Source: an uncultured Collinsella sp.
GTDB lineage: Bacteria; Actinomycetota; Coriobacteriia; Coriobacteriales; Coriobacteriaceae
DNA: 10,985 nt
Direction of reading: 5' to 3'
Assembly: GCA_900554465.1 (NCBI GenBank)
Contig: USHF01000038.1
Coordinates: forward strand, 1 to 10,985
Each line of letters begins with the position of its first letter. The first letter of the stretch is position 1. The notes beneath the pieces were generated by a model. The model ran no database searches. It was not told the DNA's origin and was given only the letters and a program-made list of their open reading frames with translations. The position numbers were made by a program, and so were the translations under genes. This document shows positions 1 through 6,032 of the stretch, piece by piece.

Positions 1-16
1 TGTGTATAAGAGACAG
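1..16 (+). other. Tn5/Nextera mosaic-end adapter remnant
   Basis: The first 16 bases, TGTGTATAAGAGACAG, equal the last 16 bases of the 19-bp Tn5 mosaic end (AGATGTGTATAAGAGACAG) used in transposase-based sequencing libraries. The match sits exactly at the window edge, so it is read-through adapter left untrimmed at a contig end and not host DNA. A natural Tn5 end is much less likely, because no transposase or IS50 sequence follows. Confidence 0.93.
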
Positions 17-37
17 TAATTCATCTGGGAAAACGAC

Positions 38-51
38 TGCAAACGATTGCA
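38..51. promoter_or_regulatory. LacI/CcpA-like operator (cre-type palindrome)
   Basis: TGCAAACGATTGCA fits the LacI-family/cre pattern TGnAAnCGnTnnCA at every fixed position, with arms TGCAA and TTGCA around a central ACGA. It is embedded in a tandem AACGAYTGCA repeat (32-41 and 42-51). It lies about 320 bases upstream of the likely PTS promoter. It may instead serve a divergent gene cut off by the contig start. The motif is seen; the binding protein is inferred, and no LacI-family gene is in the window. Confidence 0.5.
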
Positions 52-57
52 AGTAAC

Positions 58-87
58 CGGTGAACGGTCGAAAACTACCGTTCACCG
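58..87. repeat. Perfect 11-bp inverted repeat CGGTGAACGGT / ACCGTTCACCG
   Basis: Arms at 58-68 and 77-87 are perfect complements around an 8-base spacer (CGAAAACT). There is no T-run, so it does not look like a terminator. The left arm recurs almost exactly as CCGGTAAACGGTCGA at 275-289 (14 of 15 bases match 57-71). Two inverted copies of one recognition sequence, repeated again downstream, suggest a regulator-binding site. The regulator is unknown. Confidence 0.55.
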
Positions 88-235
88 ATAATCTCAAAAC
101 TGGTTCTAACTGGTATTAAGTAAAAAAGACCAATTCACATATCTTCACAATGACCTGCAATTTTTCTACACGCTTTTTTTAGCCGCCCTGCGTTGTTTAG
201 ACACAGGAAAAGATCCGATCTTTTGCCAAAGCATT

Positions 236-324
236 TCGGAACGGTTTCAAAACCGCAGGTAGAAGTGTTAACGACCGGTAAACGGTCGATTTATCACCGT
301 GAGCGGTGCAAAAACGTTTTACCG
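236..324. promoter_or_regulatory. Cluster of CGGT half-sites and AAAACGTTTT palindrome upstream of PTS promoter
   Basis: This stretch holds CGGTTT/AAACCG (242-255), a near LacI-type site on the minus strand (236-249, 9 of 10 fixed positions of TGnAAnCGnTnnCA), CCGGTAAACGGTCGA (275-289), CACCG/CGGTG (295-308) and the 10-bp palindrome AAAACGTTTT (311-320), followed by ACCG. AAAACGTTTT with a central CG is typical of LacI-family operators. The cluster ends about 32 bases before the extended -10, where activator or repressor sites are common. The protein that binds is not identifiable here. Confidence 0.4.
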
Positions 325-355
325 TATGAATCAACGAAAGCGACCTCTTCTGGGG

Positions 356-364
356 TGATATAGT
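356..364 (+). promoter_or_regulatory. Extended -10 promoter for the PTS operon
   Basis: TGATATAGT is a TGn-extended -10 (TGn + TATAGT). No good TTGACA-like box stands 16-18 bases upstream, which is usual for extended -10 promoters. Transcription would start near 371, placing the GntR-type operator at 382-393 just downstream of the start, and giving a leader of about 140 bases before the EIIA start codon. This is prediction by eye only. Confidence 0.4.
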
Positions 365-381
365 GACAACAACACGTCACG

Positions 382-393
382 TGGTTACTACCA
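382..393. promoter_or_regulatory. GntR-type operator, copy 1 (TGGTTACTACCA)
   Basis: TGGTTACTACCA is a TGGT-N4-ACCA palindrome. The identical 12 bases occur at 4675-4686 before the AgaS-type gene. It resembles the TGGTCTAGACCA core bound by HutC-type GntR regulators of amino-sugar genes (DasR, NagR/YvoA). A second ACTGGT at 405-410 forms an inverted pair with ACCAGT at 390-395. The HutC-type GntR gene at 3903-4634 is the natural candidate repressor. Confidence 0.7.
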
Positions 394-457
394 GTTTAGA
401 AACCACTGGTCTTCAAAGTACGCTTTCTAAGAAGCTTTAAGGGCGAGCGCCCGCTGG

Positions 458-503
458 CTTCCGAAAATCATCGGACTCAGATCGTACACACCTTCGGAAG
501 GGA
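458..503 (+). promoter_or_regulatory. Leader hairpin overlapping the EIIA ribosome-binding site
   Basis: CTTCCGAA (458-465) is the exact complement of TTCGGAAG (493-500), and the second arm contains the start of the EIIA ribosome-binding site (GGAAGGGA, 496-503). A smaller GGGCG/CGCCC hairpin (441-452) precedes it. Pairing could hide the ribosome site and tune translation. No known riboswitch or T-box signature was recognised. Confidence 0.35.
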
Positions 504-510
504 AATTTGA

Positions 511-954
511 ATGGTTGGCTTTATTCTTACCGGTCATGGACAGTTCGCACCCGGCCTCGCAAGCGCTATCGCTATGGTTGCTGGCGACCAGCCCGCTTTT
601 ACCGTCGTTCCTTTTGAGGGCGACCAGGCTGCTTCCTACGGTGAGGATCTCTGCGCCGCTATTACCGCCATGCGCGAGGAGTGCGATGGCGTGCTCGTCT
701 TTACCGACCTGCTTGGTGGCACCCCGTTCAACCAGGCGATGATGATTGCCCAGGATGTCGACAACGTCGAGGTTCTGACCGGCACCAACCTTCCCATGGT
801 TATTGAGCTTCTGTTCCTCCGCGGCAACGCCACGCTCGCCGAGCTTGGCGAGCAGGCCGTGACCGTTGGCCAGACGGGCATCACCGCCCAGACGGTCGCA
901 TCCGTTGCCGGCTCCGACGAAGAGGATATCTTCGGCGACGAGGACGGCATCTAA
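511..954 (+). CDS. agaF: PTS system mannose-family EIIA component (AgaF type)
   Basis: This 147-residue cytoplasmic protein passes phosphate from HPr to the EIIB partner of a mannose/amino-sugar PTS. The N-terminus (MVGFILTGHGQFAPGL) carries the typical strand followed by the phospho-accepting histidine, His9 in TGHG. The motif DLLGGTPFN near residues 66-74 is characteristic of the EIIA-man fold. Length matches single-domain EIIA proteins (about 140). It ends in an acidic tail (DEEDIFGDEDGI). The start at 511 follows GGAAGGGA at a proper distance. Its stop overlaps the next start by one base (TAATG), showing translational coupling in the PTS operon. The TGHGxFAxG form resembles AgaF proteins of N-acetylgalactosamine or glycosaminoglycan systems more than ManX. 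Substrate is inferred from the neighbours. Confidence 0.93.
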   Translation: MVGFILTGHGQFAPGLASAIAMVAGDQPAFTVVPFEGDQAASYGEDLCAAITAMREECDGVLVFTDLLGGTPFNQAMMIAQDVDNVEVLTGTNLPMVIELLFLRGNATLAELGEQAVTVGQTGITAQTVASVAGSDEEDIFGDEDGI

Positions 955-1235
955 TGGCCGATTTCGGAGCCAACGTCCTGAGCTCCTCGGTCGCCCTTTT
1001 AGGCCTGCTTGTCATCATGGGCTTGATTTACACCATCTGGTCGCAAATCAACATGAAGAAGAAGCAGAAGTACTTCAAGGAGCTGCACACCGAGCTCAAG
1101 CCGGGTCAAGAGGTTCTTTTCGCCGGCGGTATCTACGGAACCGTCAAAGGCATCGAAGGCGAGAAGGTCCAGATCAAAGTCCGATCCGGAGCCGTCGTAG
1201 ATGTTTCGCGTTACGCGATTCAGGAGATCAAGTAA
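954..1235 (+). CDS. YajC-like small membrane protein within PTS operon
   Basis: This 93-residue protein has one N-terminal membrane segment (about residues 9-29, VALLGLLVIMGLIYTIW), then a basic stretch (KKKQKYF) and a small soluble domain. The phrases KPGQEVLFAGGIYGTV and a late V-rich strand fit the YajC family, an accessory subunit of the Sec translocon (SecDF-YajC). Its start overlaps the EIIA stop (TAATG), so it is part of the PTS operon and not a sec cluster. YajC-like genes are also known inside glycosaminoglycan PTS operons of streptococci. Here it could be a paralogue assisting membrane insertion of EIIC/EIID; that role is inference. Family call is firm, function in this setting is not. 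Confidence 0.85.
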   Translation: MADFGANVLSSSVALLGLLVIMGLIYTIWSQINMKKKQKYFKELHTELKPGQEVLFAGGIYGTVKGIEGEKVQIKVRSGAVVDVSRYAIQEIK

Positions 1236-1271
1236 CTGTCGTCAGCAAATAACGAAAGGAAGCTGATCAAC

Positions 1272-1754
1272 ATGGCAGAACCCAACATTCTTCTTACCCG
1301 CATCGATAACCGACTGGTTCATGGTCAGGTTGCCACCCAGTGGAACTCCACCCTGGGCTCCAACCTCATCCTCGTCGCCAACGACGACGTGGCGTCCAAC
1401 ACCATGCGCCAGAACCTCATGAAGATGGCCGCTCCCGCCGGCGTCGCTACGCGTTTCTTCTCTCTGCAGAAGACCATCGACGTCATTGGCAAGGCGAGCC
1501 CGCGCCAGAAGATCTTCATCGTGGCCGAAACACCGGAAGACGTGCTTACGCTCGTCAAGGGCGGTGTGCCTATAAAGAAGGTAAACATCGGCAACATGCA
1601 CATGTCGGAAGGAAAGCGCCAAGTCGCCACCTCCGTCGCAGTTAACGACGAGGATGTCGCTGCGTTTAAAGAGCTGCAGGAATTGGGGGTGGAGTTGGAG
1701 ATCAGGCGCGTTCCGAGCACGCCTGTTGAGGACACGAGCAAGCTCTTCTCGTAA
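1272..1754 (+). CDS. agaV: PTS system mannose-family EIIB component
   Basis: This 160-residue cytoplasmic protein takes phosphate from EIIA and gives it to the sugar during transport. The N-terminal signature LLTRIDNRLVHGQVATQW contains the phospho-accepting His17 of the mannose-family EIIB (R-I-D-x-R-L-h-H-G-Q-V). Length is normal for the family. The start follows AAAGGAAG at 1255-1262 with a spacing of about nine bases. Downstream, 90 bases with two short hairpins separate it from EIIC, whereas other junctions in the operon are tight. Specificity for N-acetylgalactosamine is inferred from AgaS, NagA and LacC nearby; the sequence alone shows only the mannose/sorbose-type EIIB family, so the symbol is tentative. 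Confidence 0.92.
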   Translation: MAEPNILLTRIDNRLVHGQVATQWNSTLGSNLILVANDDVASNTMRQNLMKMAAPAGVATRFFSLQKTIDVIGKASPRQKIFIVAETPEDVLTLVKGGVPIKKVNIGNMHMSEGKRQVATSVAVNDEDVAAFKELQELGVELEIRRVPSTPVEDTSKLFS

Positions 1755-1771
1755 TCCTCGTGATCCACGTT

Positions 1772-1820
1772 GTCAGGAGTGAAACCCTGACGTTCTGTAC
1801 GTGAAATCCAAAGTGCGTAC
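1772..1820 (+). other. Two short hairpins between EIIB and EIIC
   Basis: GTCAGG (1772-1777) pairs with CCTGAC (1786-1791), and GTACG (1797-1801) pairs with CGTAC (1816-1820). There is no T-run, so these are not terminators. They could mark mRNA processing or protect the downstream EIIC/EIID message. The EIIC ribosome site (AAAGGAGGAG) follows directly. Confidence 0.35.
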
Positions 1821-1844
1821 ATACATTTTGAAAGGAGGAGCAAG

Positions 1845-2645
1845 ATGGAATACTCGATCATCCAGATCGCTCTGGTCTTCGTCGTCACGTTCATCGCGGC
1901 AATCGACCAGTTTGACTTCCTCGAGTCTCTCTATCAGCCCATCGTCACCGGCGCCGTCATCGGTCTTATCCTTGGCGACCTCAACACCGGTCTTCTCGTG
2001 GGTGGTACCTATCAGCTCATGACGATCGGCAACATGCCGATCGGAGGCGCTCAGCCGCCTAACGCCGTCATCGGCGGCATCATGGCAGCCATTCTCGCTA
2101 TCGCCACGGGCCTCGAGCCCAACGCGGCAGTCGGTCTCGCCATTCCGTTCGCTCTGCTTGGCCAGCTCGGCGTTACCCTGGTCTTCACGCTTATGTCCCC
2201 GCTTATGTCCACGGCCGATAACATGGCTCACAACGCGGACACCAAGGGCATCGAGCGCCTGAACTACTTCGCCATGGCTCTGCTCGGCCTGATCTTCGCT
2301 GTCGTCGTCACCCTGTTCTTCATCGCTGGCGCTACCATTGGTCAGACCATCGCTTCCGCCATCCCGACTTGGCTGCAGACCGGTCTGTCCGCTGCAGGCG
2401 GCATGATGCGCTTCGTCGGCTTCGCCGTCCTGCTCAAGGTTATGATGAACCGCGATATGTGGGGCTTCTTCCTCATGGGCTTTGGCCTCGCGCTCATCAC
2501 CGTTGCCAACGATTCGCTGGCAACCCCTGCTCTGCTCATCCTCGCTCTCATCGGCTTCGGCATCGCTTTCTGGGACTTCCAGCAGCAGACCGAGCTGAAG
2601 GGTGCAGCTGTTTCTGACGGAGGTGACTTCGAAGATGGCATCTAA
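1845..2645 (+). CDS. agaW: PTS system mannose-family EIIC component
   Basis: This 266-residue integral membrane protein forms the transport channel of the mannose-family PTS together with EIID. It is strongly hydrophobic throughout with several membrane spans, beginning at residue 5. The segment PIVTGAVIGLILGDLNTGLLVGGTYQ, split by a loop, is the recognisable EIIC core (G-x-I-x-G-D, then G-Q-L-like). Length matches the family. The start has a near-ideal ribosome site, AAAGGAGGAG. The C-terminal tail is acidic and ends FEDGI, echoing the DEDGI end of the EIIA protein. The gene overlaps the EIID start by 11 bases, so the two membrane subunits are translationally coupled. The substrate is inferred, so the symbol is tentative. 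Confidence 0.92.
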   Translation: MEYSIIQIALVFVVTFIAAIDQFDFLESLYQPIVTGAVIGLILGDLNTGLLVGGTYQLMTIGNMPIGGAQPPNAVIGGIMAAILAIATGLEPNAAVGLAIPFALLGQLGVTLVFTLMSPLMSTADNMAHNADTKGIERLNYFAMALLGLIFAVVVTLFFIAGATIGQTIASAIPTWLQTGLSAAGGMMRFVGFAVLLKVMMNRDMWGFFLMGFGLALITVANDSLATPALLILALIGFGIAFWDFQQQTELKGAAVSDGGDFEDGI

Positions 2646-3717
2646 TGAGTATGTGATCCCGGAGCACTACGAGGATCTCACTCCTGCTCCGCAGCTCGAC
2701 CAGAAGACCCTCAACAAGATGGCTTGGCGCTCCTGCTTCCTGCAGGCATCGTTCAACTACGAGCGCATGCAGGCCGCTGGCTGGCTCTACTCCATCATCC
2801 CCGGTCTGGAGAAGATCCACACCAACAAGAACGACCTCGCGGCTTCCATGAGCCACAACCTGGAGTTCTTCAACACCCACCCGTTCCTTGTCACCTTTGT
2901 TATGGGCATCGTGCTTTCGCTCGAGCAGAACAAGGTTGACATCCCCACGATCCGCGCCGTCCGCGTCGCCGCAATGGGCCCGCTCGGTGGTATCGGTGAC
3001 GCCCTGTTCTGGCTGACGCTCGTGCCTATCACGGCCGGCATCACCTCCAACATGGCCATCAACGGCAACGCCGCTGCACCGATCATCTTCCTGGTGATCT
3101 TCAACGTCGTCCAGTTCGCTCTTCGCTTCTGGCTCATGAACTGGTCCTACAAGCTTGGCACCAGCGCTATTGACGCTCTGACCGCCAACATGCAGGCCTT
3201 CACGCGTGCCGCTTCCATCATGGGCGTCTTCGTCGTCGGTTGCCTGGTCGTCACCATGGGTGGCACCCAGATCAACCTCCAGATCCCCAACGGCACCACC
3301 CGTGGTCTCTCCGCTACTACCGTGATCGTCTCCGAGAAGGAGGCCGAGAACTTCACCGGTATGGAGGGCATCGATACCGAGACCGCTGAGGCCGGTACCA
3401 TCGCCATGACCGATAAGGACGGCAACGCCCTTACCGCTTCCGATGCCGACGGCAACGCTGTCGAGTGCGGCGTCACCGATCTGGGTAACGGCATGGAGTC
3501 CGTGACCTACGGCACCGTTACCGAGGATCCGGTCAACTTCTCTGTTGCCGACACCCTCAACACCATCGTCCCGAAGCTCGTCCCGCTTATGCTTACGCTG
3601 CTGCTTTACTACATGTTCGCTAAGCACAGCTGGACCCCGACCAAGGGCATTCTCCTGCTCTTCGTCCTTGGCATCCTGGGCGCTGGCCCGCTTGGTCTCT
3701 GGCCGAGCATCTGGTAA
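2635..3717 (+). CDS. agaE: PTS system mannose-family EIID component with long acidic insertion
   Basis: This 360-residue EIID subunit partners EIIC in the membrane. The start chosen is ATG 2635, because GGAGGTGA (2619-2626) sits eight bases upstream; a GTG at 2602 in the same frame lacks such a site. Family features are the N-terminal WRSCFLQASFNYERMQ (about 31-46), the HPF/VMGIVLSLEQ segment, the MGPLGGIGDALFW motif, and C-terminal membrane helices ending GPLGLW. Usual EIID proteins are roughly 270-305 residues. The excess lies between about residues 215 and 300, a polar acidic stretch with DKDGN and DADGN motifs placed before the conserved region leading to PKLVPLMLTLLLYY. Transport role is firm; the insert's role is unknown. 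Confidence 0.92.
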   Translation: MASNEYVIPEHYEDLTPAPQLDQKTLNKMAWRSCFLQASFNYERMQAAGWLYSIIPGLEKIHTNKNDLAASMSHNLEFFNTHPFLVTFVMGIVLSLEQNKVDIPTIRAVRVAAMGPLGGIGDALFWLTLVPITAGITSNMAINGNAAAPIIFLVIFNVVQFALRFWLMNWSYKLGTSAIDALTANMQAFTRAASIMGVFVVGCLVVTMGGTQINLQIPNGTTRGLSATTVIVSEKEAENFTGMEGIDTETAEAGTIAMTDKDGNALTASDADGNAVECGVTDLGNGMESVTYGTVTEDPVNFSVADTLNTIVPKLVPLMLTLLLYYMFAKHSWTPTKGILLLFVLGILGAGPLGLWPSIW

Positions 3718-3725
3718 GGCTCTAG

Positions 3726-3770
3726 CTTGAGGGGTGTGTCCCTACGCGGCTCACACCCCGACCCCTTAAG
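3726..3770 (+). other. Alternative hairpins just after EIID
   Basis: GGGGTGTG (3731-3738) pairs perfectly with CACACCCC (3752-3759). A competing, larger pairing joins CTTGAGGGGT (3726-3735) to ACCCCTTAAG (3761-3770) with one G-U pair. No T-run follows. The structure stands 14 bases before the true terminator and may protect the 3' end of the PTS message. Confidence 0.4.
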
Positions 3771-3783
3771 CCATGTGTATGTT

Positions 3784-3823
3784 AAAAGCCGCGTGCTCGA
3801 AAGAGCGCGCGGCTTTTGTTTTC
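3784..3823 (+). terminator. Rho-independent terminator of the PTS operon
   Basis: A 15-bp stem, AAAAGCCGCGTGCTC (3784-3798) with GAGCGCGCGGCTTTT (3803-3817), closes on a GAAA tetraloop, with a single G-U pair, and runs into TTTTGTTTTC. It separates the PTS operon from the GntR gene. The A-rich 5' flank could also allow weak minus-strand termination. Confidence 0.93.
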
Positions 3824-3902
3824 TTAATGATTCGGGTGTGGCAGACAGATAATGCATAACACCCTAGGTAGTTAGCCGAATTCGAGCAAAAGGGAGGATA
3901 GG

Positions 3903-4634
3903 ATGGCGATCGGAGCGCGTAAGCAACCGCTGTACGATCAGCTGGTCGATATTCTGACCGAAAAGATTGACCAAGAATATCGCGCCGGTGACATGATTCC
4001 TTCCGAGCGCGAACTTTCGGAGCGCTATGGTCTCTCGCGCACTACGGTACGCCTGGCTCTGCAGGAACTGGAGCGTTTAGGACTGGTGGTTCGGCAGCAC
4101 GGTCGCGGTACCTTTGTGACCGACCGTTCGGCAAAAGCAACCAATCTTATGCAGTCCTACAGCTTTACCGAGCAGATGCGCGCGATGGGTCGAGAACCCG
4201 AGACCACGATTCTCGAGTTTTGCGAGATGGAGGCCGATAAGAATCTGGCCGAGCATATGGGATTGCGCATCGGTGATCGCATTTTTAAGCTCAAGCGCCT
4301 TCGCTCTGCCGACAACATGCCCATGATGGTCGAACGCAGCTATCTACCGGTTCGTCAATTTCTGTCCCTAAAGCGACCGCTGCTGGAGCGTAAGCCGCTT
4401 TACGATGTGATTGAGCAGGACTTTCAGCAAAAGATTCGCGTGGCCGAAGAGGAGTTCTATGCGAGCATAGCCCGTCCCACCGATGCCCACCTTTTGGGAA
4501 TTGTCGAGGGCTCGCCTGTGCTCGATTTGGTCAGGACTACGTATAACGAGTCAAACGGTGTAGTGGAGTACACACTCTCGGTTGCTCGTGCCGATCAGTT
4601 TAAATACAAGGTTTACCACCAGCGCAGTAACTAG
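3903..4634 (+). CDS. GntR-family (HutC/UTRA) transcriptional regulator
   Basis: This 243-residue protein has an N-terminal winged-helix domain (about residues 8-75: PLYDQLVDIL, IPSERELSERYGLSRTTVRLAL and the wing RQHGRGTFV) and a C-terminal UTRA ligand domain (about 95-235, ending with VVEYTLSVARADQFKY). This is the HutC subfamily, which includes NagR/YvoA, DasR and AgaR-type regulators that respond to phosphorylated amino sugars. The ribosome site AGGGAGG (3891-3897) fixes the start. It sits between the PTS operon and the AgaS gene, each preceded by an identical TGGTTACTACCA palindrome, so it probably represses both. The inducer is likely an amino-sugar phosphate; that is inference. No copy of the operator precedes this gene itself. 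Confidence 0.9.
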   Translation: MAIGARKQPLYDQLVDILTEKIDQEYRAGDMIPSERELSERYGLSRTTVRLALQELERLGLVVRQHGRGTFVTDRSAKATNLMQSYSFTEQMRAMGREPETTILEFCEMEADKNLAEHMGLRIGDRIFKLKRLRSADNMPMMVERSYLPVRQFLSLKRPLLERKPLYDVIEQDFQQKIRVAEEEFYASIARPTDAHLLGIVEGSPVLDLVRTTYNESNGVVEYTLSVARADQFKYKVYHQRSN

Positions 4635-4672
4635 TGCTCGCATCGTTTCCATATGGTGATTCTTTGCATTTA

Positions 4673-4688
4673 ACTGGTTACTACCAGA
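4673..4688. promoter_or_regulatory. GntR-type operator, copy 2
   Basis: ACTGGTTACTACCAGA contains the same TGGTTACTACCA as 382-393. Here it covers the -35 zone of the TATAAT promoter, a standard position for repression. A further ACCA (4691-4694) follows. The perfect repeat of a 12-base palindrome before two functionally linked units is strong evidence for a shared regulator. Confidence 0.75.
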
Positions 4689-4703
4689 TAACCAACCGAA
4701 GTG

Positions 4704-4709
4704 TATAAT
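4704..4709 (+). promoter_or_regulatory. -10 box of the agaS promoter
   Basis: TATAAT at 4704-4709 is a perfect consensus -10. The expected -35 position (about 4681-4686) is poor (CTACCA) and lies inside the operator. The start of transcription would be near 4716, followed by the ribosome site GAGAGAGG and ATG 4749. Confidence 0.65.
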
Positions 4710-4748
4710 TGCACGTCAGAGGATTACTTCTAGAGAGAGGTATTAGAA

Positions 4749-5915
4749 ATGTTCGAGAAGAGTGTCGAGGAGCTCACCGAGCTCGGCGCCCAGATCACCA
4801 CGGCCGAGATTGCTCAGCAGCCCGAGCTTTGGCGTGATACGCTCAACATCTATCGCGAGAACAAGGAGGCCATCGAGGCCTTCCTGGCCGAGGCTCGCGC
4901 TATGGGCGAGGGTCGTCTGTCCGTTGTCTTCACCGGTGCCGGTACGTCCGACTACGTTGGCGATACCTGCGCCCCGTACCTGCGTCACGCTGGCAACACT
5001 GATCTCTACGACTTTAAGCCCATCGCCACGACCGACATCGTGAGCGCCCCGCGCGACTTCCTGCGCGCCGAGGATCCCACGCTCGTGGTTTCCTTTGCCC
5101 GCTCTGGCAACAGCCCCGAGAGCCTTGCCGCCGTTGCCGTTGCCAAGGAGCTCGTCCACAACGTCAAGTTCCTCAACATCACCTGCGCTCCCGAGGGCAA
5201 GCTTGCCGTCGAGTCTGCCGATGATCCCAATGCGCTAACGCTGCTCATTCCGCGCGCCAACGACAAGGGCTTCGCCATGACCGGTTCTTATTCCTGCATG
5301 ACCCTGCTCTCCACCCTTATTTTCGACACTGCCTCTGACGAGCAGAAGGCCGAGTGGGTCGAGACGATTGCCAAGATGGGCGAGGAGGTCATCTCCCGTG
5401 AGCCTGAGATCGCCGATTACCTGGCTGGCGATTTCAACCGCGTGACCTACTTGGGTTCTGGCTCCTTCGGTGGCCTTGCTCAGGAGAGCCAGCTCAAGAT
5501 CCTCGAGCTCGCTCACGGTCTGGTCGCTACTTCCTACGACACCTCCATGGGCTATCGTCACGGACCTAAGTCCTTCGTCGACGATAAGACGCTCGTCTTC
5601 GTGTTCGTCAACAACGACGCCTACACCCGTCAGTACGACATCGACATCCTCAACGAGATCGGTGGCGACGAGATCGCTCAGCACACCATCGCCGTTCAGC
5701 AGGAAGGTGCCACCGTCTATGAGGGTGAGTCCTTCACCTTTAAGGGCTACGAGGCACTTCCCGAGGGTTACCTTGCTCTGCCGTTCGTGATGTTTGCCCA
5801 GGCTATCAGCCTGCTCAACTCCGTCCGCGTGGGCAACACGCCCGATACGCCGAGCCCCACCGGCACGGTCAACCGCGTGGTTAAGGGCGTGACGATTCAC
5901 CCCTTCACCGCTTAA
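4749..5915 (+). CDS. agaS: AgaS-type SIS-domain amino-sugar-phosphate isomerase/deaminase
   Basis: This 388-residue cytoplasmic enzyme has two SIS (sugar isomerase) domains. The first carries FTGAGTSDYVGD (61-72) and SFARSGNSPES (115-125). The second carries YLGSGSFGGLAQES (234-247) and GYRHGPKSFVDD (268-279), a segment typical of AgaS. AgaS converts galactosamine-6-phosphate to tagatose-6-phosphate plus ammonia in N-acetylgalactosamine use. Length agrees with AgaS (about 380-390) and excludes the shorter NagB fold. It has its own promoter with operator and its own terminator. With NagA downstream and the LacC kinase nearby, it supplies the middle step of the route. A glucosamine-6-phosphate preference cannot be ruled out from sequence. 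Confidence 0.92.
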   Translation: MFEKSVEELTELGAQITTAEIAQQPELWRDTLNIYRENKEAIEAFLAEARAMGEGRLSVVFTGAGTSDYVGDTCAPYLRHAGNTDLYDFKPIATTDIVSAPRDFLRAEDPTLVVSFARSGNSPESLAAVAVAKELVHNVKFLNITCAPEGKLAVESADDPNALTLLIPRANDKGFAMTGSYSCMTLLSTLIFDTASDEQKAEWVETIAKMGEEVISREPEIADYLAGDFNRVTYLGSGSFGGLAQESQLKILELAHGLVATSYDTSMGYRHGPKSFVDDKTLVFVFVNNDAYTRQYDIDILNEIGGDEIAQHTIAVQQEGATVYEGESFTFKGYEALPEGYLALPFVMFAQAISLLNSVRVGNTPDTPSPTGTVNRVVKGVTIHPFTA

Positions 5916-5933
5916 TCGCGTCCCCCTGTAAGG

Positions 5934-5975
5934 GCGCCCGTCCGCTCATAACGGCGGGCGGGCGCTTTTTGTTTT
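5934..5975 (+). terminator. Rho-independent terminator after agaS
   Basis: GCGCCCGTCCGC (5934-5945) pairs with GCGGGCGGGCGC (5954-5965) with one G-U pair, leaving an 8-base loop, and is followed by TTTTTGTTTT. Its position suggests that agaS is a single-gene transcript and that nagA begins a new one. Confidence 0.92.
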
Positions 5976-5985
5976 ACGTGAGCTG

Positions 5986-6000
5986 GGTATAAGCATTACC
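5986..6000 (+). promoter_or_regulatory. Possible nagA promoter with overlapping palindrome
   Basis: TATAAG (5988-5993) is a fair -10 placed between the agaS terminator and nagA. It lies inside GGTATAAGCATTACC (5986-6000), whose ends GGTA and TACC are inverted. No convincing -35 is present. The palindrome differs from the TGGTTACTACCA operator, so regulation by the GntR protein is uncertain here. Confidence 0.3.
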
Positions 6001-6032
6001 ACAGTCAACTGCTTTAGAAGCGAGGAGTGCAT

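Noticed and set aside
1..510. CRISPR array or known riboswitch in the repeat-rich leader
   Set aside because: The repeats are short, few and irregularly spaced, with no spacer pattern, and no conserved riboswitch core was recognised.
2602..2634. Upstream GTG start for EIID
   Set aside because: The GGAGGTGA ribosome site lies after it and is ideally spaced for ATG 2635.
2548..3627. Long open frame on the minus strand opposite EIID (359 codons)
   Set aside because: It lies opposite a clear EIID gene, and its low-complexity H/G/V/D-rich translation is the usual mirror of GC-rich codon bias. It shows no family motif and no ribosome site.
6027..6032. Upstream GTG start for nagA
   Set aside because: The GTG overlaps the GAGGAG ribosome site that serves ATG 6033.
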